IMG/VR virus record: IMGVR_UViG_3300025319_000005
Coordinates: 62,001 to 126,000 of that record
DNA from: a virus
Direction: 5' to 3' (one strand)
DNA: 64,000 nt
The notes beneath the pieces were generated by a model that saw only the letters and a list, made by a program, of their open reading frames with translations, ran no database searches and was not told where the DNA came from. Of this stretch, positions 7,510 through 14,837 are shown in pieces. Every line of letters starts with the position of its first letter. Within the stretch, counting starts at the first letter, position 1. Both the position numbers and the translations under genes were made by a program.

Positions 7510-7827
7510 ATGGAAACAAATTATGTCAACGTTGAAAATTTGGATTTAAAAAACTTAACATCAAAAGAGCTTTTTCTATACACTTTAAATAAAATTGGCA
7601 GACCTTCACTAGCAAGGGATATGGCTGAATATTTGGAAAGAAATAAATTAATTTCAATGAAAAAAGAGGAAATATTAATCAGATTATATACTGGTGCGAC
7701 ACAATTAAACAAATCAAAAGTAGTTAGTAGGATGCCCTATGATGGCAGAATGTATATGTATGCTATCATAAAACAACAACAATTTGTTAATTTGACAGCT
7801 CAGAATAAATTTAAAATGGTTGCATAA
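7510..7827 (+). CDS. Winged-helix-like DNA-binding protein, paralogue A
   Basis: 105 residues. Shares with 7976..8377 and 8453..8803 a core of about 75 residues: L-T-x-x-E-(L/I)-F-L-x-T-L, (I)-G-x-P-(S)-x-x-R-D-M, then K-x-x-(I/L)-L-I-(R/K)-x-Y-x-(G/S)-A and a C-terminal V-x-R-x-P-x-x-(G/K)-x-M-Y-x-Y strand. The helix order and terminal hairpin suggest a winged helix, possibly HARE-HTH-like; this is inferred from the pattern only. One of the few rightward genes of the left arm, without the TGTAAC promoter. Confidence 0.75.
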   Translation: METNYVNVENLDLKNLTSKELFLYTLNKIGRPSLARDMAEYLERNKLISMKKEEILIRLYTGATQLNKSKVVSRMPYDGRMYMYAIIKQQQFVNLTAQNKFKMVA

Positions 7828-7934
7828 CAAATAAATGTGTGAATTATATAACACAAAAATAAAATTGTGTAATAGCTACATGTTCATAAATTGCAACCTT
7901 TGTTGCGTTAAAAAGTATAAACAATAAAGATTTT

Positions 7935-7975
7935 AACTGTACCGACAGAATCGGCAATTTAAAAACAAAAACAAA
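7935..7975 (+). promoter_or_regulatory. Conserved leader hairpin of 7976
   Basis: ACTGTACCGACAGAATCGG then CAATTTAAAAA, the second copy of the leader seen before 7510. The paired CCG/CGG bases are kept while the loop varies. Confidence 0.55.
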
Positions 7976-8377
7976 ATGAATACAATTAGCAAAAAAAAGG
8001 TTAAGGTTAAAGTTCCAACTCCTTCGGCAAAAGCCGTAAAGTCAAAAACTAAAGAAGAAAAAACAACGAAAAAAGCGATAGAAGAAAAAACAAAAGATGT
8101 TGATTTGAATAATTTAACAGCAGATGAAATCTTTTTACAGACCCTAAAAGAGATAGGCGCACCTTCTCGCGTTAGAGATATGGTTGCTTTACTTAAAAAG
8201 AATAAACGAGTTTCAATAGCAAAGAAAAAATTGTTGATAAAATTTTATGCCAGTGCATCACACTTAAATCGAGATGGTGTAGTAAAAAGAACCCCGGTAA
8301 ATGGAAGTATGTATGCTTACAGTCTTTTGGGCTGGAAGAAAAATAAAACCAAAGCTAAACTATCTGTGGCTGCATAA
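7976..8377 (+). CDS. Winged-helix-like protein with basic N-terminal tail, paralogue B
   Basis: 133 residues. The first 45 residues are Lys-rich (K-V-K-V-K-V-P-T-P-S-A-K-A-V-K-S-K-T-K), like a histone-H1 tail, and the rest is the core shared with 7510..7827. Non-specific DNA binding or nucleoid remodelling would fit, but this is inferred. Ends at a strong terminator. Confidence 0.75.
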   Translation: MNTISKKKVKVKVPTPSAKAVKSKTKEEKTTKKAIEEKTKDVDLNNLTADEIFLQTLKEIGAPSRVRDMVALLKKNKRVSIAKKKLLIKFYASASHLNRDGVVKRTPVNGSMYAYSLLGWKKNKTKAKLSVAA

Positions 8378-8400
8378 CACACGTTTATTTTTGTATTAAA

Positions 8401-8446
8401 GGGAGAGAATATAGACCAAAAATCCTATTCTCTCCCTTATTTTTTG
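8401..8446 (+). terminator. Strong terminator
   Basis: Eleven-base perfect stem GGGAGAGAATA/TATTCTCTCCC followed by TTATTTTTT. Separates the rightward pair from the convergent paralogue at 8453. Confidence 0.85.
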
Positions 8447-8452
8447 GGAATA

Positions 8453-8803
8453 TTATGCAACCTTTTTCTCTTTTGCTTTACCAAATTTCCAACCAGACAT
8501 ACCATAAACAAACATACTTTTATTTACTGGCTCTCTTTTTACGAATCCTACCTTATTCAAAAGAGAAGCACTGGCATAGAGTTTTATCAAAAGTTTAGCT
8601 TCTTCTGTTTTTAGTGATTCATCCTTTTTGAGCTCCTTAACCATATCCCTCACAATAGCCGGTTTTCCAATTTGCTTTAAAGCGTGTAAAAACAATTCGT
8701 CTGCCGTTAATGTGTTTAAATCAATAGCCTTTGCTTTCCTTGCTTGTGCTTTTAAAGCTGAAGTATTTAATACTTTAACTTTACCAATGCTTTGAGTTTC
8801 CAT
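8453..8803 (-). CDS. Winged-helix-like protein, paralogue C
   Basis: 116 residues, convergent with paralogues A and B. The core T-A-D-E-L-F-L-H-A-L-K-Q-I-G is nearly the same as in B, and the protein ends basic (K-F-G-K-A-K-E-K-K-V-A). Unlike A and B it uses the TGTAAC-type promoter (leader 32 nt), so one family is read by two promoter classes. Confidence 0.75.
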   Translation of the reverse strand: METQSIGKVKVLNTSALKAQARKAKAIDLNTLTADELFLHALKQIGKPAIVRDMVKELKKDESLKTEEAKLLIKLYASASLLNKVGFVKREPVNKSMFVYGMSGWKFGKAKEKKVA

Positions 8804-8829
8804 TTTGTTTGATTTTTTAGATTAATTTA

Positions 8830-8866
8830 TAATGCACTATACAAAAAATACTGGAGAGGTGTTACA
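8830..8866 (-). promoter_or_regulatory. Phage promoter motif, copy 13
   Basis: TATAGTGCATTA variant, with the spacer richer in C/T than most. Leader 32 nt. Confidence 0.75.
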
Positions 8867-8880
8867 AAAAGGGAGAATTA

Positions 8881-9201
8881 TTACCATTTCTTTTTTCCAT
8901 TGCGACCTTTAGGGGATGGCCAGGGATTATTCTCCCTTAATAAATCAACATTTATAAGTTCATTAAGACGATAATTTCTTATTGGTATTGGCTCTCTATC
9001 AAATACTGTGGATTTTATCTTTACTTCTTCCGGCAAATCCTTTATATCAATGCCAGTCTTTTTTGACAATTCTTCTATTGAGTCAATAATGATTATCTCC
9101 CCAGCTTCTATCAATTTTTCTGCAATCCTTTGAGCTTCTTCTCCAACCAGACCCATTCCAATTACAATTATCTTTGCTTTATTTTTCTTTTTAGAGTTCA
9201 T
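8881..9201 (-). CDS. Hypothetical protein with Gly-rich N-terminus (106 aa)
   Basis: The N-terminus KIIVIGMGLVGEEAQ resembles a Rossmann G-x-G-x-x-G loop after a beta strand, followed by a helix and a second strand (E-I-I-I-I-D-S). At 106 residues it is too short for a full dehydrogenase. The C-terminus is basic. Its ATG overlaps the previous stop (ATGA), so it is translated with 9198..9416. Confidence 0.72.
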   Translation of the reverse strand: MNSKKKNKAKIIVIGMGLVGEEAQRIAEKLIEAGEIIIIDSIEELSKKTGIDIKDLPEEVKIKSTVFDREPIPIRNYRLNELINVDLLRENNPWPSPKGRNGKKKW

Positions 9202-9416
9202 GTTGTTTTATTTTCTATTAATTTATATGCTCCAGAATCTAATCCATGTTGAAATTGTTTAACCGAAGTCCAAGCCATACTCATTGTGTTTCTCCCTAAA
9301 TTATGTGTAGGAACGTTCCAGCTAATCCTTTTTTCAGTTACTTTTACAACTTCAAACTCTTTTCCGGTTGGAGTGAATAAAAATATTGTTCCAATCTTTA
9401 CATCTGTTGCTTTCAT
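9198..9416 (-). CDS. Hypothetical protein from leaderless mRNA (72 aa)
   Basis: ATG only 5 nt after TATAGT, so the transcript should begin at or next to the start codon. Beta-rich small protein (KIGTIFLFTPTGKEFEVVKV) resembling a small barrel. Function unknown. Confidence 0.77.
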   Translation of the reverse strand: MKATDVKIGTIFLFTPTGKEFEVVKVTEKRISWNVPTHNLGRNTMSMAWTSVKQFQHGLDSGAYKLIENKTT

Positions 9417-9452
9417 ATTGTACTATACAATAAACAATTGAATTATGTTACA
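9416..9452 (-). promoter_or_regulatory. Phage promoter motif, copy 14 (leaderless)
   Basis: Reads TATAGTACAATATG, with the ATG of 9198..9416 inside the motif. Confidence 0.8.
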
Positions 9453-9454
9453 AA

Positions 9455-10003
9455 TTATGAGGGGAGAACATCAGGAAAAACAACTGTATGACTTGCTATA
9501 TAAATTCCTTTTGTAATATCAGATAGTTTATCAGCCACTCTTTCTTTTCCTTCTGCTGTTAATAAGTCAGTAAAAAGTATGCCGTTTAAATGATCAATCT
9601 CATGAGAGAAAACCACTGCATCAAATCCTCTTAATCTAAGTTTCTGTTTATTGAAATCAATATCATAAAATTCGACATCAATTATCTCGTTTCTAACAAA
9701 CACATCTTCATAGACACCAGCAATACTTAAACAGCCCTCGTGTGATTTTTGAATTCCTCTTTGTTTTTTTATAATTGGATTAACAACAACAATCTCTTTA
9801 TTGCCCATTTTCATTACAAACACACGACTATTAACATTTAGTTGTGGACTTGCTAATCCTACTGCTGTACCTATACTTTTCATTGTAAAAAGCATATCAT
9901 TAGCCAAAGTTTTAATCTCTGGAGTATTTTCAGCTTCAATACATACTTCCCGAAGCATTTTAGAGCCGTAGCCAATGATGGGTAGGATTTTATTTTCTTC
10001 CAT
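9455..10003 (-). CDS. def: Peptide deformylase
   Basis: Removes the N-formyl group from nascent proteins in the cytoplasm. All three family motifs are visible: A-V-G-L-A-S-P-Q (motif 1, near residue 52), E-G-C-L-S (motif 2, metal-binding Cys, near 95) and H-E-I-D-H-L-N-G (motif 3, HExDH, near 137). The 182-residue length fits bacterial enzymes. Its ATG (10003) lies within the end of 9990..10178, so it is translated from that leaderless transcript. Phage deformylases are known, and a role in maturing phage or captured host proteins is likely. Confidence 0.96.
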   Translation of the reverse strand: MEENKILPIIGYGSKMLREVCIEAENTPEIKTLANDMLFTMKSIGTAVGLASPQLNVNSRVFVMKMGNKEIVVVNPIIKKQRGIQKSHEGCLSIAGVYEDVFVRNEIIDVEFYDIDFNKQKLRLRGFDAVVFSHEIDHLNGILFTDLLTAEGKERVADKLSDITKGIYIASHTVVFPDVLPS

Positions 10004-10178
10004 ATTTTAACATATTTGTTAATTGAGCCATTTCATCTTCTGATAGAAAATTATAATCAGTAATCCCGTTAAGTTCTCTATCTAAATAGATTTTGCGTTT
10101 CAAGTTATCAACAAACCACTTAAAGCCATTTATATTTACCTCTATAAGTCTTTTCTTTATTTGTTCTTTTTCTGTCAT
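9990..10178 (-). CDS. Hypothetical protein (62 aa), upstream partner of def
   Basis: Leaderless start. The C-terminus overlaps the start of def by 14 nt. Basic first half (MTEKEQIKKRLIEVNINGFK), acidic middle; no family recognised. Could serve mainly to couple translation of def. Confidence 0.75.
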   Translation of the reverse strand: MTEKEQIKKRLIEVNINGFKWFVDNLKRKIYLDRELNGITDYNFLSEDEMAQLTNMLKYGRK

Positions 10179-10214
10179 ATTGTACTATACAATAAATTAA
10201 AACACTACGTTACA
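10178..10214 (-). promoter_or_regulatory. Phage promoter motif, copy 15 (leaderless, cluster head)
   Basis: TATAGT followed by ACAAT and the ATG of 9990..10178. It is the first promoter downstream of the dyad at 10292. Confidence 0.8.
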
Positions 10215-10291
10215 ATTTTTAAACTTGAGGCCACCGGGATTAAATCCGGGCCAGCCAGGAGGCTCCCAATACCCATTTTTTTAATTTTTTA

Positions 10292-10372
10292 GATATACGA
10301 TTAATCAAAGTCAATTTATGTCACAAAGATAAATAATTTGTGACAGAAATACAGTTTTATATTTCATATATC
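10292..10372. repeat. Nested dyad element, copy 2 of 13
   Basis: GATATACG at 10292 and a degraded right arm CATATATC at 10365; inner arms GTCACAAA/TTTGTGAC retained. The surrounding gap 10215-10545 has short GC-rich stretches but no open frame worth calling. Confidence 0.82.
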
Positions 10373-10545
10373 TACAAGTCAAAAAAACAGGCTTTTTCTT
10401 GCTGCTGGTTAGCCGCCATTCTGCTGCTTTTTTCTGGTTTTTTAACCAGTTGAAATTCTAATTTATCAATGTTTATAGCACTTACAGAGCTTTGTTTAGC
10501 CGCTGGTTCCTGGAAATCCTGAAGTTGGCGAGTTCTAAAAAAGAA

Positions 10546-10567
10546 AACCCCGGAGAATGTCCGAGGT
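10546..10567 (-). terminator. Terminator hairpin
   Basis: AACCCCGGA/TCCGAGGTT with one mismatch, followed leftward by TTTTCTTTTTT. Backs up the stronger hairpin at 10590. Confidence 0.65.
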
Positions 10568-10589
10568 TATTAGTGTTGATGTTAAAAAA

Positions 10590-10627
10590 TAAAATCCACC
10601 AAACGGAAGAGCCGAAGGTGGATTTTA
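10590..10627 (-). terminator. Terminator behind tRNA unit
   Basis: Perfect 11-bp stem TAAAATCCACC/GGTGGATTTTA, then, leftward, a T-rich run. It starts 12 nt beyond the 3' end of the tRNA-like sequence at 10639. The right arm contains GGATTTTAC. Confidence 0.75.
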
Positions 10628-10638
10628 CTTTATAATCG

Positions 10639-10712
10639 TGGAAACAAAAGGACTCGAACCTATACATCTACTTTTTCAGGGTAGCACTCTACCGAACTTT
10701 TGACAGCTCTCC
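10639..10712 (-). tRNA. Degenerate tRNA-Phe-like gene (GAA)
   Basis: T-arm AGGTTCGAGTCCT and an anticodon arm with loop CTGAAAA (anticodon GAA, U33 present) are clear. The acceptor (GGAGAGC against TGTTTCC) has mismatches and the D-stem does not pair well. I read it as a decaying or highly unusual tRNA; function is doubtful. Confidence 0.55.
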
Positions 10713-10789
10713 TTTCGGAGTTGAGTTACATTTCCTTGTTACATTATAAAACGAATATGTTTTATAATTGTTTCACAAAACTAAAAAAA

Positions 10790-11023
10790 TTATTCTACTA
10801 TTCCAAGTTTATTTAAAAAATTATTTGCGTATTCTACTGCATTTTTAATAGATGCTTGATGGTCATCCTTGAAATCATAAGCAACGGCATCAATAGCAGA
10901 ATGTATTTCATTCATTAATTCACACATCGCTTTTAAATTCTCTAATCTTTTAGCATCCACTTCTGATTTCCCAACTGGTCTAATTTCACCAATTAGCTTT
11001 TTTACTACATCGTAATTTGTCAT
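10790..11023 (-). CDS. Hypothetical protein (77 aa)
   Basis: Lies between two tRNA genes and is probably read from the promoter at 11125 through tRNA 11046..11119. Predicted all-helical (MTNYDVVKKLIGEIRPVGKS at the start). Function unknown. Confidence 0.7.
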   Translation of the reverse strand: MTNYDVVKKLIGEIRPVGKSEVDAKRLENLKAMCELMNEIHSAIDAVAYDFKDDHQASIKNAVEYANNFLNKLGIVE

Positions 11024-11045
11024 CGTTTTATGTTTTGAGTTTTAG

Positions 11046-11119
11046 TGGAAGAAATTGGATTTGAACCAATGGCACAAACGTTTTCGGCGTTTTGCTCTAC
11101 CAGACTGAGCTACCCTTCC
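11046..11119 (-). tRNA. tRNA-Phe (GAA) with C33
   Basis: Full cloverleaf: acceptor GGAAGGG/TTCTTCC with G-U pairs, D-arm GCTC...GAGC, anticodon stem AAACG/CGTTT, T-stem ATTGG/CCAAT, discriminator A. The 7-nt loop is CCGAAAA, giving anticodon GAA but C instead of the near-universal U at position 33. CCA is not encoded. Its 5' end is 11 nt from the TATAGT of the promoter at 11125. Confidence 0.85.
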
Positions 11120-11124
11120 AGTTA

Positions 11125-11161
11125 TAATGTACTATACAAAAAGAATTATTGCTACGTTACA
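11125..11161 (-). promoter_or_regulatory. Phage promoter motif, copy 16 (tRNA promoter)
   Basis: Directly upstream of a tRNA instead of an ORF. The TGTAAC box contains the stop of 11157..11411. Confidence 0.8.
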
Positions 11162-11411
11162 AAAGTGCGATTTTTATGCTTGTTTGTAGGTCTTTAAGGA
11201 ATTTTGTTTCATCTTCCATTTCAGCGCCACCAAATTCAATATTACGTTGAATGGCTCTTTCTGTGAATTTGCCCATTTGGAACGCTTCTAATGGAGTTAA
11301 ATCTTTTGGTGATGTTTCTGCTTTAGTACAGACTTTTTGCCAAGTTTGTGTTTGAAGTGTATTTAATTCACCGCTGAAGGTAAATAATGGTCTTATGATT
11401 TCAAATAGCAT
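11157..11411 (-). CDS. Hypothetical protein (84 aa)
   Basis: Single-gene unit, leader 25 nt, stop inside the next TGTAAC. Helical with a hydrophobic N-terminus (MLFEIIRPLFTFSGELNTLQ) too short for a confident membrane call. Function unknown. Confidence 0.76.
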   Translation of the reverse strand: MLFEIIRPLFTFSGELNTLQTQTWQKVCTKAETSPKDLTPLEAFQMGKFTERAIQRNIEFGGAEMEDETKFLKDLQTSIKIALL

Positions 11412-11430
11412 GAGATATGTTTTTTAGTTA

Positions 11431-11467
11431 TAATGTACTATACAAATTAAAATCGAGTTGCGTTACA
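11431..11467 (-). promoter_or_regulatory. Phage promoter motif, copy 17
   Basis: Leader 25 nt to 11411. Confidence 0.8.
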
Positions 11468-11476
11468 AAAAATGTT

Positions 11477-11749
11477 TTATCTAATTTCTTCAGAAATACG
11501 TTCTGCTTCTGCAAGTGTCCAAATGTTATCTTCCATTGCTTTCTCCCTTTTAAATAAAGTAAAACCCCAGACTCCATTTGTATTGTATTTAATCTCGATA
11601 CCATTCTTAGTAGAAATATGACGATAGGATATTTTCCCTTCTTTTACTTTAAATGGTTCATTAGAGCCAATTTGTTGAAACAATCTCCCTTTAGCATCAG
11701 CAAGGAATGTTACATCACCTTTTTTCTCTATAAAATTAAGTCCTTCCAT
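11477..11749 (-). CDS. Hypothetical protein (90 aa)
   Basis: Second gene behind 11756..12298, 6 nt after its stop. Beta-rich (MEGLNFIEKKGDVTFLADAK), likely a small beta-sandwich or barrel followed by one helix. Function unknown. Confidence 0.75.
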   Translation of the reverse strand: MEGLNFIEKKGDVTFLADAKGRLFQQIGSNEPFKVKEGKISYRHISTKNGIEIKYNTNGVWGFTLFKREKAMEDNIWTLAEAERISEEIR

Positions 11750-11755
11750 TTTGTT

Positions 11756-12298
11756 TTATTTTAAATCATTTCTAAATACCAATACATTCGCTTGAAGTAC
11801 AGAACTATACACTAAAGCCTTTTTAGCATATTTCTTTGGCTCTTCGATTAATTCAACACAATCAACAATCCGAGTTCCTTCATGTTGACTAACTCTGTAA
11901 GTATCAATAGCGTATTCTTGCTTTACGTTTTTCAAAAACTCTTTAACTTTTTCGTCTATTTCTTTTTCATTTAATTCACTTATTTTCAAGTAAGTTAAAT
12001 TTTCAAAAAATTCTCCCTCTCTGCCTGCTATTAACCAATCAGCCATTTCTTGTAAGTGAGAAGGCAAAATATCATCTTCATTTTCAAAATCAAACAGGGA
12101 AGAATTTGAGCTATCATTAACCATTTTCTCAAAGGCATAAGCATAATCCTTTTTTAAAAATCTTCCATTTAAGCGTTCCCTGTAACATTGTCCAACCAGA
12201 TGCTCCCCATTATGCCAAATAATTGCTACACCGCCATCTTCTGCTAATAAAGTGCCATCGCTTCCACCTTCGTTTATATATAAGAATTTGTTTTCCAT
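11756..12298 (-). CDS. Hypothetical protein from leaderless mRNA (180 aa)
   Basis: ATG is part of the promoter (TATAGTGCATTATG). The N-terminal half is acidic/aromatic with a G-G-S-D-G-T-L-L-A-E-D-G-G turn region, and the C-terminal half is a Lys-rich strand-helix mixture. Family unknown. Confidence 0.78.
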   Translation of the reverse strand: MENKFLYINEGGSDGTLLAEDGGVAIIWHNGEHLVGQCYRERLNGRFLKKDYAYAFEKMVNDSSNSSLFDFENEDDILPSHLQEMADWLIAGREGEFFENLTYLKISELNEKEIDEKVKEFLKNVKQEYAIDTYRVSQHEGTRIVDCVELIEEPKKYAKKALVYSSVLQANVLVFRNDLK

Positions 12299-12334
12299 AA
12301 TGCACTATACAAGTTTTAATTTAACTGCGTTACA
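12298..12334 (-). promoter_or_regulatory. Phage promoter motif, copy 18 (leaderless)
   Basis: TATAGT then GCATT then ATG of 11756..12298. The box contains the TAA stop of 12330..12644. Confidence 0.8.
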
Positions 12335-12644
12335 AAAAAGAACAATTGGATAGAAATTCTTTTTGCTTATCAGTAAGTTCTCCAACAAATTCATATTCAA
12401 TTTCATCGCAAGTAAAAACCTTGCCTTCTATTACTGTTGTAGTTGTTTTTACAATAATAAGTTCAGCTCCAAGTAGCCGTTCAAATCCCATTCCCGAATC
12501 CAAAGAACCGTCAAGTCCTTTTGTTGCCTGTTTGATTATTTCATCTTTGGTTTTTCCAGTTAATTTTGTTGCTGGATATGCTCCAGTACCTCCACCCCAA
12601 AGATTTCCTAATACTGTTCCTGTCGATTTAAATGAAGTTTTCAT
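12330..12644 (-). CDS. Hypothetical protein (104 aa)
   Basis: I use the ATG at 12644 (MKTSFKSTGTVLGNLWGGGT); the longer frame would read through the promoter. Gly/Thr-rich first half, acidic second half with one cysteine near the end. Function unknown. Confidence 0.75.
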   Translation of the reverse strand: MKTSFKSTGTVLGNLWGGGTGAYPATKLTGKTKDEIIKQATKGLDGSLDSGMGFERLLGAELIIVKTTTTVIEGKVFTCDEIEYEFVGELTDKQKEFLSNCSFL

Positions 12645-12663
12645 GGTGTTTGTTTTTGGTTTA

Positions 12664-12700
12664 TAACGCACTATACAAAAAAGAATTTAATTGCGTTACA
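12664..12700 (-). promoter_or_regulatory. Phage promoter motif, copy 19
   Basis: Downstream half varies to TATAGTGCGTTA. Leader 25 nt. Confidence 0.76.
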
Positions 12701-12710
12701 TTAACTAATA

Positions 12711-12962
12711 TTATTCAAGTTCTTTACCGTTTTCGTCCATTTGAAAAAAGTCTATTGAACTACCTTGTTTTTGAACAAGTTTAACAGCTTTTAACCCTTT
12801 TACTTTTTGATTTCTAATTTTAAAATCATGTACTCCCGAAAATGAGCCAGTGTTACATTCTTCTTCAATATCATCAATACTCATATTTCTATCAATCGGT
12901 TCTTCTGACAGAACTTCAACTTGATATACTGTTCTGTAAAGTGTTTTTGTTTTAGGCTTCAT
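12711..12962 (-). CDS. Hypothetical protein (83 aa)
   Basis: Begins MKPKTKTLYRTVYQVEVLSE. Acidic middle with D-D-I-E-E-E-C, then a basic strand. Single-gene unit. Function unknown. Confidence 0.75.
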   Translation of the reverse strand: MKPKTKTLYRTVYQVEVLSEEPIDRNMSIDDIEEECNTGSFSGVHDFKIRNQKVKGLKAVKLVQKQGSSIDFFQMDENGKELE

Positions 12963-12982
12963 GGCTGTTTTTATTTAAGTTA

Positions 12983-13019
12983 TAATGTACTATACAAATT
13001 TTAATTTGATTGTGTTACA
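12983..13019 (-). promoter_or_regulatory. Phage promoter motif, copy 20
   Basis: Leader 26 nt to 12962. Confidence 0.8.
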
Positions 13020-13020
13020 A

Positions 13021-13230
13021 CTATTTTACATCAGAATAAACACATTCGTAAGAACACCCAAGTGAACTTCCACCTTCTAACATAAAACTAACTGTTAAAT
13101 CTTTGTCATTATGCTTAAGAACAATAAAGTTTTCGCCGATTGTATTACCACCATATTCAATAACTTCGTAATCATTATCATTAGCAAAATTACTAATTTC
13201 TTCATAGTTGCAAATTTGTCCTTTTTTCAT
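13021..13230 (-). CDS. Hypothetical protein (69 aa)
   Basis: Starts MKKGQICNYEEISNFANDND and ends with a cysteine pair region (G-C-S-Y-E-C-V-Y). Small, soluble and probably single-domain. Function unknown. Confidence 0.75.
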   Translation of the reverse strand: MKKGQICNYEEISNFANDNDYEVIEYGGNTIGENFIVLKHNDKDLTVSFMLEGGSSLGCSYECVYSDVK

Positions 13231-13248
13231 AACGTTTGTTTTTGGTTG

Positions 13249-13285
13249 TAATGTACTATACGAATTTAAAACATATCGCGTTACA
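13249..13285 (-). promoter_or_regulatory. Phage promoter motif, copy 21 (cluster head)
   Basis: Reads GTATAGTACATTA. First promoter downstream of the dyad at 13363; leader 24 nt. Confidence 0.8.
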
Positions 13286-13362
13286 AAAACATAAAATAAC
13301 AGGCGGATGTTTCTGGAGAAGCCCGTCGCCGGCGAGTTCTGGAGCTATTTTTGATTTTAAAA

Positions 13363-13444
13363 GATATACGTAAAATCCAACTCAATTTTTGTCACAAACT
13401 TAATTCTTTTCGTGACACAATTTCAGATTTATATTTCGTATATC
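13363..13444. repeat. Nested dyad element, copy 3 of 13
   Basis: GATATACG followed at once by TAAAATCC; inner CACAAACTTAATTC and CGTGAC arms. The left flank from 13300 (ggcggatgtttctggagaag and cgccggcgagttctgg) is nearly identical to the flank of the copy at 23174, so the repeat unit extends to about 140 bp here. Gap 13286-13583 has no gene. Confidence 0.85.
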
Positions 13445-13534
13445 CAAATCAAAGAAAATTCTACTCCAGGAGCCTCCAGGGATTCTGAAGCACCGGAGGC
13501 TTCATATATTTATCTTCAGGATTTTACAAAAAAC

Positions 13535-13564
13535 AAAAGCCCCAACATTTCTGCCGGGGCTTTT
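13535..13564 (-). terminator. Terminator
   Basis: AAAAGCCCC/GGGGCTTTT around the loop aacatttctgcc, a loop reused in several terminators of this arm. Confidence 0.85.
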
Positions 13565-13583
13565 CTTTAAATTTGAAACTTTA

Positions 13584-13865
13584 CTATTCTTCACCGAATA
13601 CATGACAAGCAAACGTATCAATGAACTCTTGATCGTTATAGTCGCTGAATTTATCTCCTATGATGGTATCATCGCCTTCAAATTTGAACTGGTAATGAAA
13701 TCCATTCCTCACAGTTCTTATATAGAAGTATTCTTCTCCCTTTTTGTGTTCTATGCCGTTATTTGCTTCTTTAATGGTGTAAATTCTTTCTTCACCATAT
13801 TTGGTAATCTTTAAGGATTTTCCTGATAGGATAACTTTAAATCCGTTGTGGGTTATTTTGTTCAT
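13584..13865 (-). CDS. Hypothetical protein (93 aa)
   Basis: Second gene of the unit started at 14124. Beta-rich N-terminus (MNKITHNGFKVILSGKSLKI), acidic C-terminus ending F-A-C-H-V-F-G-E-E. Function unknown. Confidence 0.75.
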   Translation of the reverse strand: MNKITHNGFKVILSGKSLKITKYGEERIYTIKEANNGIEHKKGEEYFYIRTVRNGFHYQFKFEGDDTIIGDKFSDYNDQEFIDTFACHVFGEE

Positions 13866-13880
13866 GGGAATAGGTTTTGG

Positions 13881-14105
13881 TTAGTTTAATTTAATACCTG
13901 ATTTTTCAATTACTTCTTTTACGTTTCCGCAGGGGAACATCAAACCATTAATATTACCGTTTCTTAAAAACCTATCTAAATAATGAACTATCATTTCTAA
14001 ATCGGCTCTACTGCAAGTAATACCAAGAACTTTCACTCCCCTGTATTCACTGTTGTCAATTATGTTTTGAACTTTTGCTTTTAAAGCTGTTGCCTTGTTT
14101 TTCAT
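13881..14105 (-). CDS. Hypothetical protein (74 aa)
   Basis: First gene behind the promoter at 14124 (leader 24 nt). Alternating helix/strand, with a G-V-K-V-L-G-I-T-C-S-R-A-D-L-E segment. Function unknown. Confidence 0.75.
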   Translation of the reverse strand: MKNKATALKAKVQNIIDNSEYRGVKVLGITCSRADLEMIVHYLDRFLRNGNINGLMFPCGNVKEVIEKSGIKLN

Positions 14106-14123
14106 GGTGTTTTGTTTTGGTTA

Positions 14124-14160
14124 TAATGTACTATACCAAAAATTAAAACACGGTGTTACA
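14124..14160 (-). promoter_or_regulatory. Phage promoter motif, copy 22
   Basis: Box TGTAACAC, leader 24 nt to 14105. Confidence 0.8.
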
Positions 14161-14180
14161 AATAAAGGGAGAATAAACGA

Positions 14181-14223
14181 AGAAAGTCCGAAAAGGGTTT
14201 TGTTATTCCCTGTCGGACTTTCT
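14181..14223. terminator. Stem-loop, probable terminator
   Basis: AGAAAGTCCG/CGGACTTTCT, with an inner GGG/CCC extension. The T run on the leftward side is weak. Confidence 0.55.
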
Positions 14224-14291
14224 ATATGTTGAGCCTTAGCTCTTGTGGCTTATAGCCTATGTTTTGTTTTTTTCTTTCCGGGGCAGTTAAT

Positions 14292-14678
14292 TTAACAATA
14301 AAATGATTGCGATAAACCAAATTTGTTTGGTAAAACGTGCCGGGTAATTGTTTCAATAGTTTCATTATATAAGTAATTCGGGATTACGCTGCATAAATCC
14401 ACGTCACGCTCTCTCCGTATTCCTTTACATATAACCATTTCATTTCTTTTTTCCGAGTTTCTCGCTACGATTCCAAGATTTTCTTCGTTGAATACTTCCG
14501 AAGCAACTATTGAAATTCCTAAAATATTCGCAGGTAATTCAATATTAACAATAGAAGTTTCAAAAATTAGAGGTTGTCCTCTTGCTGATTTTCCATGCTC
14601 TGTAATTCTCGGAGCAGTTACCGCCGACAATGTAAAAATAATTTGCGTCAGCATAAAAATTAAGCCAATTCGTTTCAT
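14292..14678 (-). CDS. Exported protein with signal peptide (128 aa)
   Basis: The first 22 residues (K-R-I-G-L-I-F-M-L-T-Q-I-I-F-T-L-S-A-V-T-A) form a typical Sec signal peptide with a likely cleavage after V-T-A. The mature part has several cysteines and is predicted beta-rich. Expected in the periplasm or at the surface, for example in superinfection exclusion or lysis, but no family is recognised. An AGGAGG sequence lies 12 nt upstream of the ATG, unusual in this window. Confidence 0.75.
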   Translation of the reverse strand: MKRIGLIFMLTQIIFTLSAVTAPRITEHGKSARGQPLIFETSIVNIELPANILGISIVASEVFNEENLGIVARNSEKRNEMVICKGIRRERDVDLCSVIPNYLYNETIETITRHVLPNKFGLSQSFYC

Positions 14679-14683
14679 GTGTT

Positions 14684-14809
14684 TTAGTCCTCCTTTGTTT
14701 TAATGGTTAATACTACTTTACTACTTGCCTGAGCTTGCGCCTCAAGTTCCTTTGCGTGGAAATGATACATTTCACATTCGCGATTCATAATCTCTTTTTG
14801 CTCCTTCAT
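14684..14809 (-). CDS. Small helical protein (41 aa)
   Basis: ATG at 14809 (MKEQKEIMNRECEMYHFHAK) to TAA at 14684. Highly charged, predicted single helix. First gene after the promoter at 14838 and followed closely by the exported protein. Confidence 0.65.
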   Translation of the reverse strand: MKEQKEIMNRECEMYHFHAKELEAQAQASSKVVLTIKTKED

Positions 14810-14837
14810 GCTTTTTTGATTATTTTAAGTTTATTTA

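Noticed and set aside
8881-9201. Dehydrogenase based on G-M-G-L-V-G
   Set aside because: The protein is only 106 residues and lacks the remaining Rossmann strands and any catalytic domain.
10482-10667. Leftward 61-codon frame across 10.5-10.7 kb
   Set aside because: It runs through two terminator hairpins and the tRNA-like sequence and has no promoter.
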